NCBI GenBank assembly: GCA_019359035.1 | Contig: JAHHIC010000002.1 | Span: 1 to 35,786 of the forward strand | From: Scytonematopsis contorta HA4267-MV1 | Lineage (GTDB): Bacteria > Cyanobacteriota > Cyanobacteriia > Cyanobacteriales > Nostocaceae | Direction of reading: 5' to 3' | DNA: 35,786 bases | Part shown: positions 8,337 to 17,800 of the stretch, one piece after another | How positions within the stretch are numbered: position 1 is the stretch's first letter | How the letters are laid out: the number at the start of each line of letters is the position of its first letter | Translations under genes and position numbers: made by a program | Notes under the pieces: model-generated | What the model saw: the letters and a program-made list of their open reading frames with translations, nothing else | The model's database searches: none | What the model was told of the DNA's origin: nothing

Positions 8337-9950
8337 TTATGCGTTTGTCCACTGTATGATTCCTTGGAGGCTGTTAAGTTGCTCCCAAGTCACATCTGCA
8401 TGAGTATTGCCCCAAGGATTGTGGAGGCGGAATGTTTGACTTGAAGAATTGTAGGAAGTAATAGTATAAGCATGTCGGTTAACTACACCATAACCTTCTC
8501 CATGAACAAATCCAGCTGTAAGTAGCCGATTAGAGTTGACAAGGTTAATTAATCCTTGCTTAGTCATATTACTCGCATATTGAGATGAGGTACTTAGTCC
8601 TGTAATTTGTTCCATAACCGGAGCCATCCAACCACCCTCAGTTCCTGCATAGGAATTACTGTTATCTCGTCCAATCCAACCAGATTCATTTAGTTGAGCG
8701 TATGCTTTTTCTGCGAGGGAAACCCAAAGTTCATTGCTGCTACCGTTAGAATTACCACCACCCCAACCAGCGTAAATAGCATTACCATATGCGTCGGTAG
8801 GCAACCATTGGTCTACAGTTACATAGTCAGCTTTACCATTTTTGTAGAATTTAACAGTAAATGTCCCGTCCCCATTGTCAGTAAACATATTCTGAATTAC
8901 ACCTGGTTTTTCCAGTGCAGCAGAAGCTAAGGTTGCCACTAAATAACAGTTTCCCACACCACCTTGACGAATATCATTATGGCTAATTCCATTCTGGAAC
9001 AGCGAACCATTAGCTTTTCGATAAGTACCGTTAGCTGTGGGCTGGTCTGTACCCATAAACCACTTACTAACTAACTGTTCGGTTTGTGTTGCAATGCTAC
9101 CAGCATATAGATTACCAATGCCGGAGCGAGTATTCGCTGGGTCTCCATTAAAAACTTTATTCGATAAAACACGCACGCTATCTGACATTGAGAAGCTATT
9201 GATAATTCTCCGCAAATCACCTAACTCGTTGGCGTCTATTCCAGAATCGTCCATCGCACTGCGAGAAAGCAACATCATATCAGTACGGCTTAATGAACCA
9301 TCGCTGTATAATCTACGTGCCCAATTGGCGGTACCTTTATCTTTAAGGTTTTGGCTATACCAATCGGAGGTAGATGTAGTTGGTGTCGCCAAGAAGTCCA
9401 TTTTGTAATCAGTTGCACTACCATCAAAAGAACTTACTTTTAAGTAATAAGTTCCTGCATTAAGGGTTGTATTAAACGCTTCTGAAGTACCGAATGTGTA
9501 AGCTTTACCTTGGGTTTTTGCATTGGCAGAACTGCAAATTACATTACCGGAACTATCTAATAAACGAATATCAGCATCAGCACTTAGCCCAGACATTACT
9601 AAGCTAAAGTCGCTACGATTGTTTAGATTAATTTGGAAATAATCTTGACTGTCGGAGCCACCAATACTCTCACTATAGGCATACCAATTATTTAAAGGCA
9701 ACCATTTGGTAGCAGTAGACATGGAGCCACCAGCATCTGTTGATGACAAAGCGTTACTATGATTGCCTTGGGTAATGCCATTTAAGCTAGTGCTGCTGTT
9801 TAAGTCGCTGCTAGAACTACTGCGATTTTGAAGATTTAAACCAGGGAAATTACTGGTATCCAAACTTCCCAAAGAAGACGTCAATGCAGCAGATGTGGTG
9901 TTAGATAATTTGGTATCGAGACTGTTAGATGACTGTGATTTGTGAAACAT
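8337..9950 (-). CDS. Calpain-family (C2) cysteine protease with a PPC domain
   Basis: A 537-residue protein. Residues 1-75 are Ser/Asn/Leu-rich and disordered-looking, with no classical signal peptide. Residues about 78-190 form a bacterial pre-peptidase C-terminal (PPC) beta-sandwich (DSQDYFQINL, ADIRLLDSSGN, LNAGTYYLKVSS). Residues about 200-300 are a helical linker. The C2 catalytic domain follows to the end: Cys334 in GGVGNCYLVA, His493 in NRHAYTI and Asn511 in NPWGN. The Cys-to-His and His-to-Asn spacings match calpains. All three catalytic residues are present, so it should be active. The lack of a Sec signal, plus neighbouring ABC and HlyD genes, suggests type I export. No RTX repeats are present. 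Start ATG has GGAG about 10 nt upstream. Confidence 0.9.
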   Translation of the reverse strand: MFHKSQSSNSLDTKLSNTTSAALTSSLGSLDTSNFPGLNLQNRSSSSSDLNSSTSLNGITQGNHSNALSSTDAGGSMSTATKWLPLNNWYAYSESIGGSDSQDYFQINLNNRSDFSLVMSGLSADADIRLLDSSGNVICSSANAKTQGKAYTFGTSEAFNTTLNAGTYYLKVSSFDGSATDYKMDFLATPTTSTSDWYSQNLKDKGTANWARRLYSDGSLSRTDMMLLSRSAMDDSGIDANELGDLRRIINSFSMSDSVRVLSNKVFNGDPANTRSGIGNLYAGSIATQTEQLVSKWFMGTDQPTANGTYRKANGSLFQNGISHNDIRQGGVGNCYLVATLASAALEKPGVIQNMFTDNGDGTFTVKFYKNGKADYVTVDQWLPTDAYGNAIYAGWGGGNSNGSSNELWVSLAEKAYAQLNESGWIGRDNSNSYAGTEGGWMAPVMEQITGLSTSSQYASNMTKQGLINLVNSNRLLTAGFVHGEGYGVVNRHAYTITSYNSSSQTFRLHNPWGNTHADVTWEQLNSLQGIIQWTNA

Positions 9951-10282
9951 GATACTTATACTCCAAAGATGTAAGATTTTTCAGGTAAAATTTGTAAGTA
10001 GATGCACTCGCGCAAATCCACTCGTGACTTGCAAATAAGCGAGTTATTTTTTGCTTTGTCTGCATTTGAAAATGCGCGAATTGTAAGAAAACTTTTGCTG
10101 TTTAACAGGAGTGGAAACAAATTAACCTTTGTAGCTGTAGCGCTTGTTTCTCCTGTAATACCTATTATTTCAATAGGATGAAATTAATTGATGCGGTTGA
10201 GGCTTTTGTGAATTATAGGAATGTGCAGATGGATTTAATTTGTTTGATTGCAATGACTTAGTTTTATTAAAACTAATACAAC
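9951..10282. other. Intergenic region upstream of the protease gene
   Basis: 332 bp with no gene. It contains the 28-nt block shared with the region upstream of the gene at 10771 (10073-10100), next to a perfect palindrome GCATTTTCAAATGC on the minus strand (10062-10075) that looks like an operator. A CG-containing imperfect repeat (cactcgcgcaaatc, about 10004) lies closer to the gene. Confidence 0.5.
10073..10100 (-). promoter_or_regulatory. 28-nt shared upstream block, copy A
   Basis: It matches 10931-10958 at about 24 of 28 positions (core GAATTGT-n-AGAAAA on the plus strand). It lies 123 nt upstream of the calpain-type protease start and may be a shared regulator-binding site. Confidence 0.5.
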
Positions 10283-10771
10283 CTAGAAGCTATAGCCTAG
10301 ACCAACCTTCCAAACATTTGCACCATTAAGAAAGGTTCCATCACCATAGAGAACGATATTTTTAGTAATTTCTGCTTCAGCACCAGCAGTTAATACACCA
10401 CCTGCATTAACCGCAATAGAAGTTTGACCATCAGAAGCCCCAAGTACAGCGTAGCCACCACCAACATAGAGGTTTGCACTTTTTCCTAAGCCAATATCGT
10501 AAGTTAGTGTAGGAACGACTAATGTGTAAGACACATCGTTTTCTGAGCCAAAAAACACAGTTCCGCGTAAAGAGAGTGGTACATCCCCAAAGGAGATGCG
10601 TCCGGTAACATTAGGAACAGCGCCACCTTCATTAAAACCAACGCCTGCACCTACATAACCTCTAGTAAATCTTTGAGGTTCAGCACTTGCGGGTTTTGCC
10701 GAGATAAAAGGAGCGCAAGAAATTACGAGCGCAGCAGAAAGTGTCGCAGCAGACTTGATGATGTTGTGCAT
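10283..10771 (-). CDS. Small outer-membrane beta-barrel protein
   Basis: A 162-residue secreted protein. It has a Sec signal peptide with a likely cleavage after ASA at about residue 30, then alternating Gly/aromatic beta-strands (GYVGAGVGF, VTGRISFG, LYVGGGYAV, WKVGLGYSF). The C-terminal Phe in YSF is the usual outer-membrane-barrel signature recognised by the BAM machinery. About 130 mature residues would make an 8-stranded barrel, as in small porin-like or surface-antigen-like proteins. The start ATG follows AGAGG at a suitable distance. The gene is preceded by copy 2 of the 39-nt motif and the 28-nt shared block, linking its control to the neighbouring secretion genes. Exact role unknown. 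Confidence 0.8.
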   Translation of the reverse strand: MHNIIKSAATLSAALVISCAPFISAKPASAEPQRFTRGYVGAGVGFNEGGAVPNVTGRISFGDVPLSLRGTVFFGSENDVSYTLVVPTLTYDIGLGKSANLYVGGGYAVLGASDGQTSIAVNAGGVLTAGAEAEITKNIVLYGDGTFLNGANVWKVGLGYSF

Positions 10772-10875
10772 GATAGCCTCTATATTTAATAAGTTGGGTT
10801 AATTATTGTGCTTCAGCTAGAATCTGAAATCAAAGTGCAGAATCTTCTGTTTTTTTTGTTTGAGTAATCGCAACT

Positions 10876-10914
10876 CTCTATATACTTTTGATGCGAAATT
10901 TGAGGTTTTATTCA
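10876..10914 (-). promoter_or_regulatory. Copy 2 of the 39-nt upstream motif (before the beta-barrel gene)
   Basis: It reads TTGAATAAAA, then TTCGCATCAAAAGTATA and TAGAG on the minus strand. It aligns without gaps with the other five sites. The proximal end is 104 nt from the start codon at 10771. Confidence 0.65.
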
Positions 10915-10930
10915 AATTTATTTTTGAGGT

Positions 10931-10958
10931 TGCGTGAATTGTCAGAAAAATTTTGCCG
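10931..10958 (-). promoter_or_regulatory. 28-nt shared upstream block, copy B
   Basis: Partner of 10073-10100. It lies 16 nt upstream of copy 2 of the 39-nt motif and about 160 nt from the beta-barrel gene start, so it could be an activator site next to a promoter. Confidence 0.5.
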
Positions 10959-11014
10959 CTGGGAGTTTCTAACAATAGTGATAGTACAAAGCTTACTTTC
11001 ACACTACTTATTAA

Positions 11015-11377
11015 TCAACGATTTTCACCACCATAACCGTAATAGTAAAGAGTGGATGTTTGACAAAGATTGTGTGTATTACGGTCATAAGAACCATCTT
11101 CGTAAACAGCTTTTACGTCATAAACACACTGGGTAGAATTATTATTAAACCTCAATTCAAATGTTTCACCACTTTGGAGTCTGTGTGAAAGGCGGTTTGG
11201 TCCCCAATTGTCAGAACGTGCAGATGAGACATACAGCGCAGTCATAACTAAATCAGTATTATTATTAACTGTGACATCGCGTCGGTCTGCTAGAGCGCTG
11301 TGGACACCAAGTAAAGAAACTACTGGTAAAGTTAAGAATGTAGCAATTGCGGTGTTACGAACAAATTTAGACAGCAT
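11015..11377 (-). CDS. Small secreted protein of unknown function
   Basis: A 120-residue protein with a clear Sec signal peptide (hydrophobic core 10-26, likely cleavage after ALA at 30). The mature ~90 residues carry a pattern known from small bacterial secreted proteins of unknown role: N-N-N-T-D-L-x-M-T-A-L-Y-V-S followed by WGPNRL, then a LQSGETFELRF strand and YDVKAVYEDG. Two Cys residues (in TQCVYDV and HNLCQT) could form a disulphide. This pattern is sometimes mis-annotated in databases as argininosuccinate lyase; there is no such domain here. The start ATG is well supported by GAGGAG upstream. Copy 3 of the 39-nt motif lies 102 nt before the start. Confidence 0.8.
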   Translation of the reverse strand: MLSKFVRNTAIATFLTLPVVSLLGVHSALADRRDVTVNNNTDLVMTALYVSSARSDNWGPNRLSHRLQSGETFELRFNNNSTQCVYDVKAVYEDGSYDRNTHNLCQTSTLYYYGYGGENR

Positions 11378-11479
11378 AAGAATGTCTCCTCAAAAAAACA
11401 GTTATTTTTCGAGATGAGAGAGTAAAACGTTTGTGATTCAACTTTTTGAAAGAGGTGTCCGTTTTTCTCTTCTTGTTAT

Positions 11480-11518
11480 CTCTGAATATTTATGCCGCTC
11501 AATTTAGAACTTTATTCA
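11480..11518 (-). promoter_or_regulatory. Copy 3 of the 39-nt upstream motif (before the small secreted protein)
   Basis: It reads GTGAATAAAG, then GAGCGGCATAAATATTCAGAG on either side of a variable stretch, on the minus strand. It matches the consensus TGAATAAA-N14-GGCATAA with CAGAG at the same offset. It is 102 nt from the start at 11377. Confidence 0.65.
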
Positions 11519-11531
11519 CTTTTACCTAAGT

Positions 11532-11968
11532 TTATTTTTTAATTGATGACTTTCTTCGTAATACACTGTGAAAGTCATATGCATAAAGACTTTTTTTAAA
11601 ATTTGATGCATAAAGTATCTGCATGTGTAAAAATAATGACACCCATAGCCTATCTGTAGATAGATGTTTTTTAAATTTATTTGTCAATACCTTCGCCATT
11701 TTACGAGAAATAAAGCTTTCACCCTCCACCGTTGATTAGGCGTTTCCGTTTTTTTAGCTTTGTTGAAAGCTGTATTAACATCGTCCAGATTTTTCGGGAA
11801 GGGGTTTTATTTAAATTCCTGTGGCATCAAGGGTTTCAGCTTTTGCCGTCGGCTGAAAATAAAACCCTTATTTTTTCACGAGTCGTGGGATTTTGCCCGG
11901 TTTCTGTGATACTCCATTTTGGCGAAGGTATTGTTTGTGGATGGAGCTTTTAAAGATTTGTGATTCAT
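11532..11968 (-). pseudogene. About 60-codon ORF split by MITE copy 1
   Basis: If the 249-bp element at 11685-11933 and one copy of its TTTGT target duplication are removed, a continuous minus-strand frame is restored. It runs from ATG at 11968 to the stop at 11532-11534. The joined peptide (60 aa) begins MNHKSLKAPS, continues TNKFKKHLSTDRLWVSLF and ends RRKSSIKK. It is basic, with one short hydrophobic stretch (WVSLFLHMQILY). Copy 4 of the 39-nt motif lies 54 nt upstream of this ATG, at the distance seen for other genes of the group. No clear Shine-Dalgarno sequence was seen and no family is recognised, so it may be a small peptide gene or a chance frame. Confidence 0.4.
11685..11933 (-). 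mobile_element. 249-bp MITE, copy 1
   Basis: A non-coding element identical by eye to the reverse complement of 13014-13262. It has a 14-bp perfect terminal inverted repeat CAATACCTTCGCCA and a 5-bp TTTGT direct repeat on both flanks (11680-11684 and 11934-11938). The interior can fold strongly (AAGGGTTT / AAACCCTT with TTCAGC / GCTGAA). There is no transposase, so it must be mobilised in trans. Confidence 0.9.
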
Positions 11969-12021
11969 TGTTTGACTAACAAGTGTTTTACATCTTCTTG
12001 TTTAGGTGTACAACTGCTACT

Positions 12022-12060
12022 GTCTGTACACTTATGCTGAGAAGTTCGAGACCTTCTTCA
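12022..12060 (-). promoter_or_regulatory. Copy 4 of the 39-nt upstream motif (before the MITE-split ORF)
   Basis: It reads TGAAGAAG, then CTTCTCAGCATAAGTG and TACAGAC on the minus strand, one of the two weaker matches. The only minus-strand gene candidate it could serve is the split small ORF starting at 11968. Confidence 0.55.
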
Positions 12061-12532
12061 CTTTTTACAAAACTTCATCTTTTTTTGGGAACCTTTCATT
12101 AAAAAGCCTAAAAAAGCTACCCTATATGCTTTGTAGGTTTTGTGCCTTATCATCTTTATGTCAAATGACTAATAATTGAATAAAATCCATCTTAAGAAGG
12201 ATGTTTACTTGCGTAACCTGATTGATTAAAAAATATCTATATTGTGATTGATAATACTTCCTACTTATGTAATACTTTGTGATAGCTTTCCCTAGAGCAT
12301 CGGTCGAGTAGAAGTGGTTGACATAAAAGTCAAATTATGGGTGTGGCTAAAATCAAACATTGAGACGCCCTTGTATCAATGCTCGACAGCCAGGATTTAA
12401 TCTAAAAATGAAGGTTTTGACCCAATGCATAAATTTAAATTTTAGTCAATATATATTACTTGGCCGACGCTCTAGCAGAGGTTTTCGTCTAACTAGTGTT
12501 TTAGTAAAAAATATTACTTCGAGGAGCGTTTC
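12061..12532 (+). promoter_or_regulatory. Upstream region of tpsB1 with an 18-nt palindrome
   Basis: An AT-rich leader without a gene. An 18-nt palindrome with one mismatched pair, ATCCATCTTAAGAAGGAT, lies at 12185-12202, preceded by TTGAATAAA, and looks like an operator about 330 nt before tpsB1. A strong ribosome binding site GAGGAG precedes the tpsB1 ATG by 7 nt. Confidence 0.45.
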
Positions 12533-14722
12533 ATGGAAGTTAGCTGCTTGATACGCAGCTTGCTGCTAACTTTTTCTGCCTTATTAGCAGGAGTAAGTAC
12601 AGTAAAAGCACAAACTACTTTTAGTGATAATTTTATATTTTTTTTAGAGGAAGCCAGGAGTCAAGAGACACCAAGCTTGACATTAGAAGCATCTTATCAG
12701 TTCGCAAAGACTCCTAACTCTAACCCAATTCCGTCACCCACTCCATCGGAAAATTCATCTCCAAATTCATCTGCAAAACCAGAAACGCAGACGCAAGAAA
12801 ATTTACCCAAGAAAGAGGAGCCAAAAGCAGAATGCTCGCTAAAGGATTCTTTCGTAGAACCGAAAACAATTGCTATTGGTAAAATTCAGGTGACAGGTAG
12901 CAGAATTTTGAACGAAGATGACCTCAAACCAATTTTGGCATCTTTTACAGACCAAGAACCCACCCCAGAAAAACTTGAGGAAGCTGTAGATAAGATTACT
13001 TTGTTGTATTTAACAATACCTTCGCCAAAATGGAGTATCACAGAAACCGGGCAAAATCCCACGACTCGTGAAAAAATAAGGGTTTTATTTTCAGCCGACG
13101 GCAAAAGCTGAAACCCTTGATGCCACAGGAATTTAAATAAAACCCCTTCCCGAAAAATCTGGACGATGTTAATACAGCTTTCAACAAAGCTAAAAAAACG
13201 GAAACGCCTAATCAACGGTGGAGGGTGAAAGCTTTATTTCTCGTAAAATGGCGAAGGTATTGATTTAAATAAGGGGTATATCAATTCAAGAGCAAAAATA
13301 GAAAAGAATAGTGATGGAAAAATAGAAATTAGGGTAATTGAAGGACGGATAGGAAAAATAGAGGTTTTCGGACTTCGTAATGTCAATCCATCTTATATTT
13401 GTAGTCGTATTCGTCTTGGTGCTACTGTTCCTCTAAACTCATCTGATTTGGAAAATCAATTGCGTTTATTGCGTGCAGACCCTTTGTTTGAAAATGTAGA
13501 AGCGACTTTACGCGCACCAGATAAGCCTTCAAGGGAGCTTTCAAGGGAGAATATTCTTCAGCGTGCGCTGAATAAACCTAAGTTCAGCGAAAATATAGTT
13601 AACTCTTCAGCAGAGAAAAAAGAAAAACAAGGTGCTAGTACTCTTGTTGTCAGAGTGAAGGAAGCAAATCCATTTACTGCTAGTGTAAGTATAGATAATT
13701 ACTTTCCTCCAGTAGTTGGGTCGCAAAGATTTGGTACTGAATTACGTTACCGCAACTTCACTGGTATTGGGGATGAAATAGCAGCTTCCTATTATCGTTC
13801 GTTTACTGGGGGTGCTGAGGTTTGGGATTTTATTTATCGAGTTCCCTTGAATCCGATGAATGGTACTTTGCAATTTCGAGCAGCACCTAGCAGAAATTAC
13901 ATAACTCAAGAACCATTTAATAATTTTGGGGTAAGGGGAACGCAGGAATTCTATGAAGTAACTTATCGCCAGCCTGTGGTACGTTCTTATATTGAAGAGT
14001 TTGCGCTGTCTCTTAATTTTACTTATCAAAACGGTCAGACTTTTATCTTCGATAATATACCTCTTCCATTTTTACAAGGACCCAATACAGAAGGTGTCAC
14101 CCGGACTAGCGTAATCAAGTTTAGTCAAGAATACAGCAAACGCGATACCCAAGGAGCTTGGTCTTTACGTTCTCAATTTAGTTTGGGTACAGGTTTATTT
14201 GATGCTACTGTTAATAGCGCACCGGCTCCTGACGGTCGCTTTTTCGCTTGGCTAGGCCAAGTACAGCGCGTACAGCGACTTAGTGATGACCATTTATTGC
14301 TGATGCAATTGGACTTGCAACTTACACCTGATAATTTGTTGACTTCCCAGCAATTTATAATCGGAGGTGGACAATCTTTACGAGGGTATCGGGAAAACCT
14401 CCGTACTGGTGATAATGGATTTCGCTTTTCGATAGAAGATAGATTTACATTTTTACGAGATAAATCGGGATATGCAACGTTCCAGCTAGCACCTTATGTT
14501 GATTTAGGTGCGGTTTGGAATAATGCTGGTAATCCAAATAGGATAGCAAATGAAAACTTTTTGGTAAACACGGGTTTGGGTGTTTTGTGGAATAAAGCTT
14601 TTGGATTAGATGGTTTAAATCTCAGATTTGACTACAGTATTCCAATCTTAGCTACTAGTGACAGGGGAGATGATATCCAAGATACAGCGTTGTATTTTAG
14701 CGTTCGTTATCAACCTTGGTAA
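12533..14722 (+). pseudogene. TpsB outer-membrane transporter (ShlB/FhaC family), split by MITE copy 2
   Basis: The N-terminal piece (12533-13013) has a signal peptide, a Pro/Ser/Asn-rich linker and the start of a POTRA domain (AIGKIQVTGSRILNEDDL), ending at ITLLYL. The C-terminal piece (about 13263-14722) resumes with NKGYINSR, continues through the rest of the POTRA region (IRVIEGRIGKIEVFG) and the beta-barrel with the conserved loop motif GGGQSLRGYRENL, and ends YFSVRYQPW. Removing the MITE and one ATTTAA duplication restores YL-NK-GYINS, exactly the length of YLDNGYINS in the intact paralogue at 25417. The insertion plus duplication adds 255 bp, so frame is kept, but four in-frame stops (first at 13109-13111) end translation. 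The outer-membrane partner for TpsA1 is therefore probably not made as a full protein. Confidence 0.9.
13014..13262 (+). mobile_element. 249-bp MITE, copy 2 (inside tpsB1)
   Basis: Inverted, apparently identical copy of 11685-11933, with terminal repeats CAATACCTTCGCCA. It is flanked by ATTTAA on both sides (13008-13013 and 13263-13268). Identity of the two copies implies recent transposition. Confidence 0.92.
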
Positions 14723-14754
14723 TTATTAAAATACATTGTAGAAACACACAAAAT

Positions 14755-14782
14755 GAAAGCTTCCCGTAAAGGGAAGCCTTTC
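14755..14782. terminator. Bidirectional terminator between convergent tpsB1 and tpsA1
   Basis: Stem GCTTCCC / GGGAAGC around GTAAA, extended by GAAA / TTTC with one bulged C. It lies between the ends of two converging genes, 32 and 43 nt from their stops, so it can serve both. Confidence 0.8.
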
Positions 14783-14825
14783 TCAAAAGTATGGGAATTT
14801 CGTGTCTCTACTGTATGATTACCAA

Positions 14826-17800
14826 TTACCAAGGACTACCAATCATCGTGAAGCCAGACCAAAAATAGGGATGAGATAAATCATTGTAATCGACCTTTAA
14901 ACCCAAAGGCTCTCTTTGAGGTTTGTTTCCATCTAACCAAACTAAAGTTTCTTTATTTTCTATTCTTACGTCACCTCTTAGCATTGCTAACTGCGCTTGT
15001 CTAAGCGCTTCTGATTTGATGCGTGCTGTTTTTAATTGTTGATAAAATTCAGTTGTCAGCCCTAAAGCACCATCAGCACTTACAAACCACAAGCCAGCTA
15101 AAACCGATTTCACTCCTGCTTGAGTTGCCAAACCACCAAAACCTAGTTCAGCCTCTCTACCTTCTTTGTCTCCTTTAGCAGTTTCACAAGCACTTAGCAC
15201 GAGTAATTCTACAGGTGTTGGAGAATCTAGCCCTAATGTTCTAATATCGTTTAATCCTAACCTTTTATTTTCACCAAGTTCAATATATGATTCATTTGGC
15301 TTTCCATCTTGAAATTTTCCATGTGTTGATAGGTGAACAATACCATATTCAAATTTTTTACGTTTATTTTCCAGATTCTCTCTTGTAAAATCTTTATCGA
15401 GGAAAAAATTATCTCCCCAGCCTAATGTCTTGATAATTATTTCTAATTCCTTAGATGCTGCAGGAAGCTGGCGCGAACTACCCATCGCCAAAACTTTAGC
15501 TTTATTAACGGGTAAATATCGTGTATCTGTTAAACTGAGGCTAGGCATTAACCCAACACTATATTTCTCGATGATAAATCCACAATAACCTTTTTCTTTT
15601 TGTTTTGTTTTTTCGTACTTTTTATCTTGACAATTTGCTAACCGCTCATCTTGCATTGCCGCTATTGGGACTGACCTTAATTTAGCATCTAATATAAATG
15701 TTAGGTTATTAATTTTTTGGCGTTCTAAATAGTCTTTTTCTATTGGCAGAATTATCCATTTGAAAAGTTGTTGGGCATATTTTTGATATTTTTTAGTATC
15801 GGAATTTACTTGGCTGGGGTCACTAACAGCTTCCTTAAACTCTTCGGCTATTTTCTCAACTTCTTTACGAGTGACTGGTTTGTTGTCTGCTGTAATACGT
15901 TGATAAATAGGTCTACCCTTAGCTGTTATAAGTATTATTGCTAACTGGTCGTTTGGATTTTGTTCGCCTTTAGTTAAAAAACCATTTATCTTGCTGTTTT
16001 TGTCTTCTAGCTGTGGCACAAAAGTTACATAAATTATTGCTGGTTTAACACCTGTCTCTAATTGAATATTGTGCAAGGTTTGGCAAGATTCTACTAAATT
16101 TTTTCCCGCTAAATCATAGCCAAGGTGTTGTTGATATTCGCGGATAAGTTTGCCTTCAAGTTCGCTAATGCCACCATCTGTACAAGAAAGTAGGTCTTGA
16201 CTTTGTTGCTGTGAGAGTTTACTTCCCCGTGGAGGTGTTTTTGAGGTTCCCACTTGAATGTTGCCTCGCGCTAAATTATCGGTAAAAGATTCACCAGTGA
16301 AAAGTGTATTAGAACTGGTAGTAATATTTCCTAATGTACCGTTGGTATTAACATTGTTGGCAACTGATGGATTCCCAACAATGAATGGAGTATCATTCAT
16401 CCCACCACCTTGTAAGATACGGATACTACCACCGCCACCACCACTTGTATCAATAGTTGAAATGCTATCTTGTGTACCGGGAATCAAACCTGTTGCACGG
16501 AAGAAATGCCCAGTAGTAATATCCACATTCCCACCTTGGGTCGTTCCTCTAGTGTCGATAAAGCCGACTTGCACATCACCTGGGGGGTCGAGAGTAACAT
16601 TTCCTCCTCTACCTGCAAAACCTTTCGCAGTGATGCCTTGAGTTCTAATTTGAGAGGTTGACTGAATGCGAATATCCCCACCATTAAGGGCAGACGTATC
16701 CAGATTGCCTGTGGTAATAGCCTTTCCCCTTAAACTTAGGGAACCGCTATTAGTACCAAGAGTACCACCGCTACCATCAGCCCCACTTTCTATACCCGGG
16801 GAAATGGTAATAGCACCTTTGCCACCATTACCTGCATTACCAGCAATCGTGAAGATGTTAGTTGTAGTTATATCTCCTAAATTAGCTTCAAGCTCAACTT
16901 GATTACCATTACCACCATTACCACCATTACCACCATTACCTACTCTATTAAAATTAGTACTACCACCACCATCACCACCAGTGTTACCACTGCCGCCAGT
17001 TGCTGAGATATTTCCAGTTATAATCCCTTGAGAAGCAACTTTTAGCCATATTTGCCCACCATTACCACCATTACCACCATTACCGCCCTTACCTGCTGTT
17101 CCAGCATAATTACCACTATTACCACCATTGCCACCAGTGTTACCACTGCCGCCGATTGCTGAGATATTTCCAGTTATAATCCCTTGAGAAGCAACTTTTA
17201 GCCATATTTGCCCACCATTACCACCATTACCACCATTACCACCATTACCACCACCACCACCACCACCATTACCACCAGTGTTGCCATCACCGCCGTTTGA
17301 GGTAATATTTGCTGTTTTTATACCTTCAAAACCAGCCGTAAGTCTGATGTTTCCAGCATTACCACCATGACCACCAATACCACCAATACCAAAATTGTAC
17401 ACATAATTGCCAGCACCACCCATGCCACCTGTTGATGTTATATTTCCTGTGGTGATACCACCGGAATTAGCAGTTAATGTTATCTTACCACCTGCACCGC
17501 CTTGACCACCTGCACCTCCATCAACTCTACTAAAATAATTTGGATACCCAGATGTTCCTTCGGCTATTCCTCCACGACCACCCTGACCTCCTGTCGTACT
17601 GATATCTCCTGTCACGATACTTTCAGAAGCTGTTAATGTAATTGAACCACCAGTTCCACCTCTACCTCCTACACCACTTATATTACCTGCAATGTTGTTA
17701 TTGTCTTGCGACCTACTAAAACTGTATACTCCGGTATTGCCTTTACCACCAGTTGCAATAATATTTCCTGTCTCAATACTTCCAGCAGTAGCTGTTAGTA

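Noticed and set aside
11015-11377. Argininosuccinate lyase
   Set aside because: The protein is 120 residues with a signal peptide and has no fumarase/lyase domain; that name is a known mis-annotation of similar small secreted proteins.
11732-11953. 73-codon frame repeated exactly at 12886-13215 on the other strand
   Set aside because: Both frames lie largely inside the two identical MITE copies and are explained by them; the element has no coding features of a transposase.
12176-12206. Seventh copy of the 39-nt motif facing tpsB1 on the plus strand
   Set aside because: TTGAATAAA is present but the GCATAA and CAGAG blocks do not follow at the required spacing; only the palindrome is retained.
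16258-16902. Plus-strand open frames opposite tpsA1, and similar ones opposite tpsA2 (e.g. 31205-32518)
   Set aside because: Proline/leucine-rich antisense shadows of Gly/Asn-rich coding sequence; no ribosome binding sites or recognisable domains.
16900-17280. Regularly repeated short sequences resembling a CRISPR array
   Set aside because: The repeats are 9-nt codon units (Gly-Gly-Asn) within the tpsA1 frame, without spacers of constant length or unrelated content.
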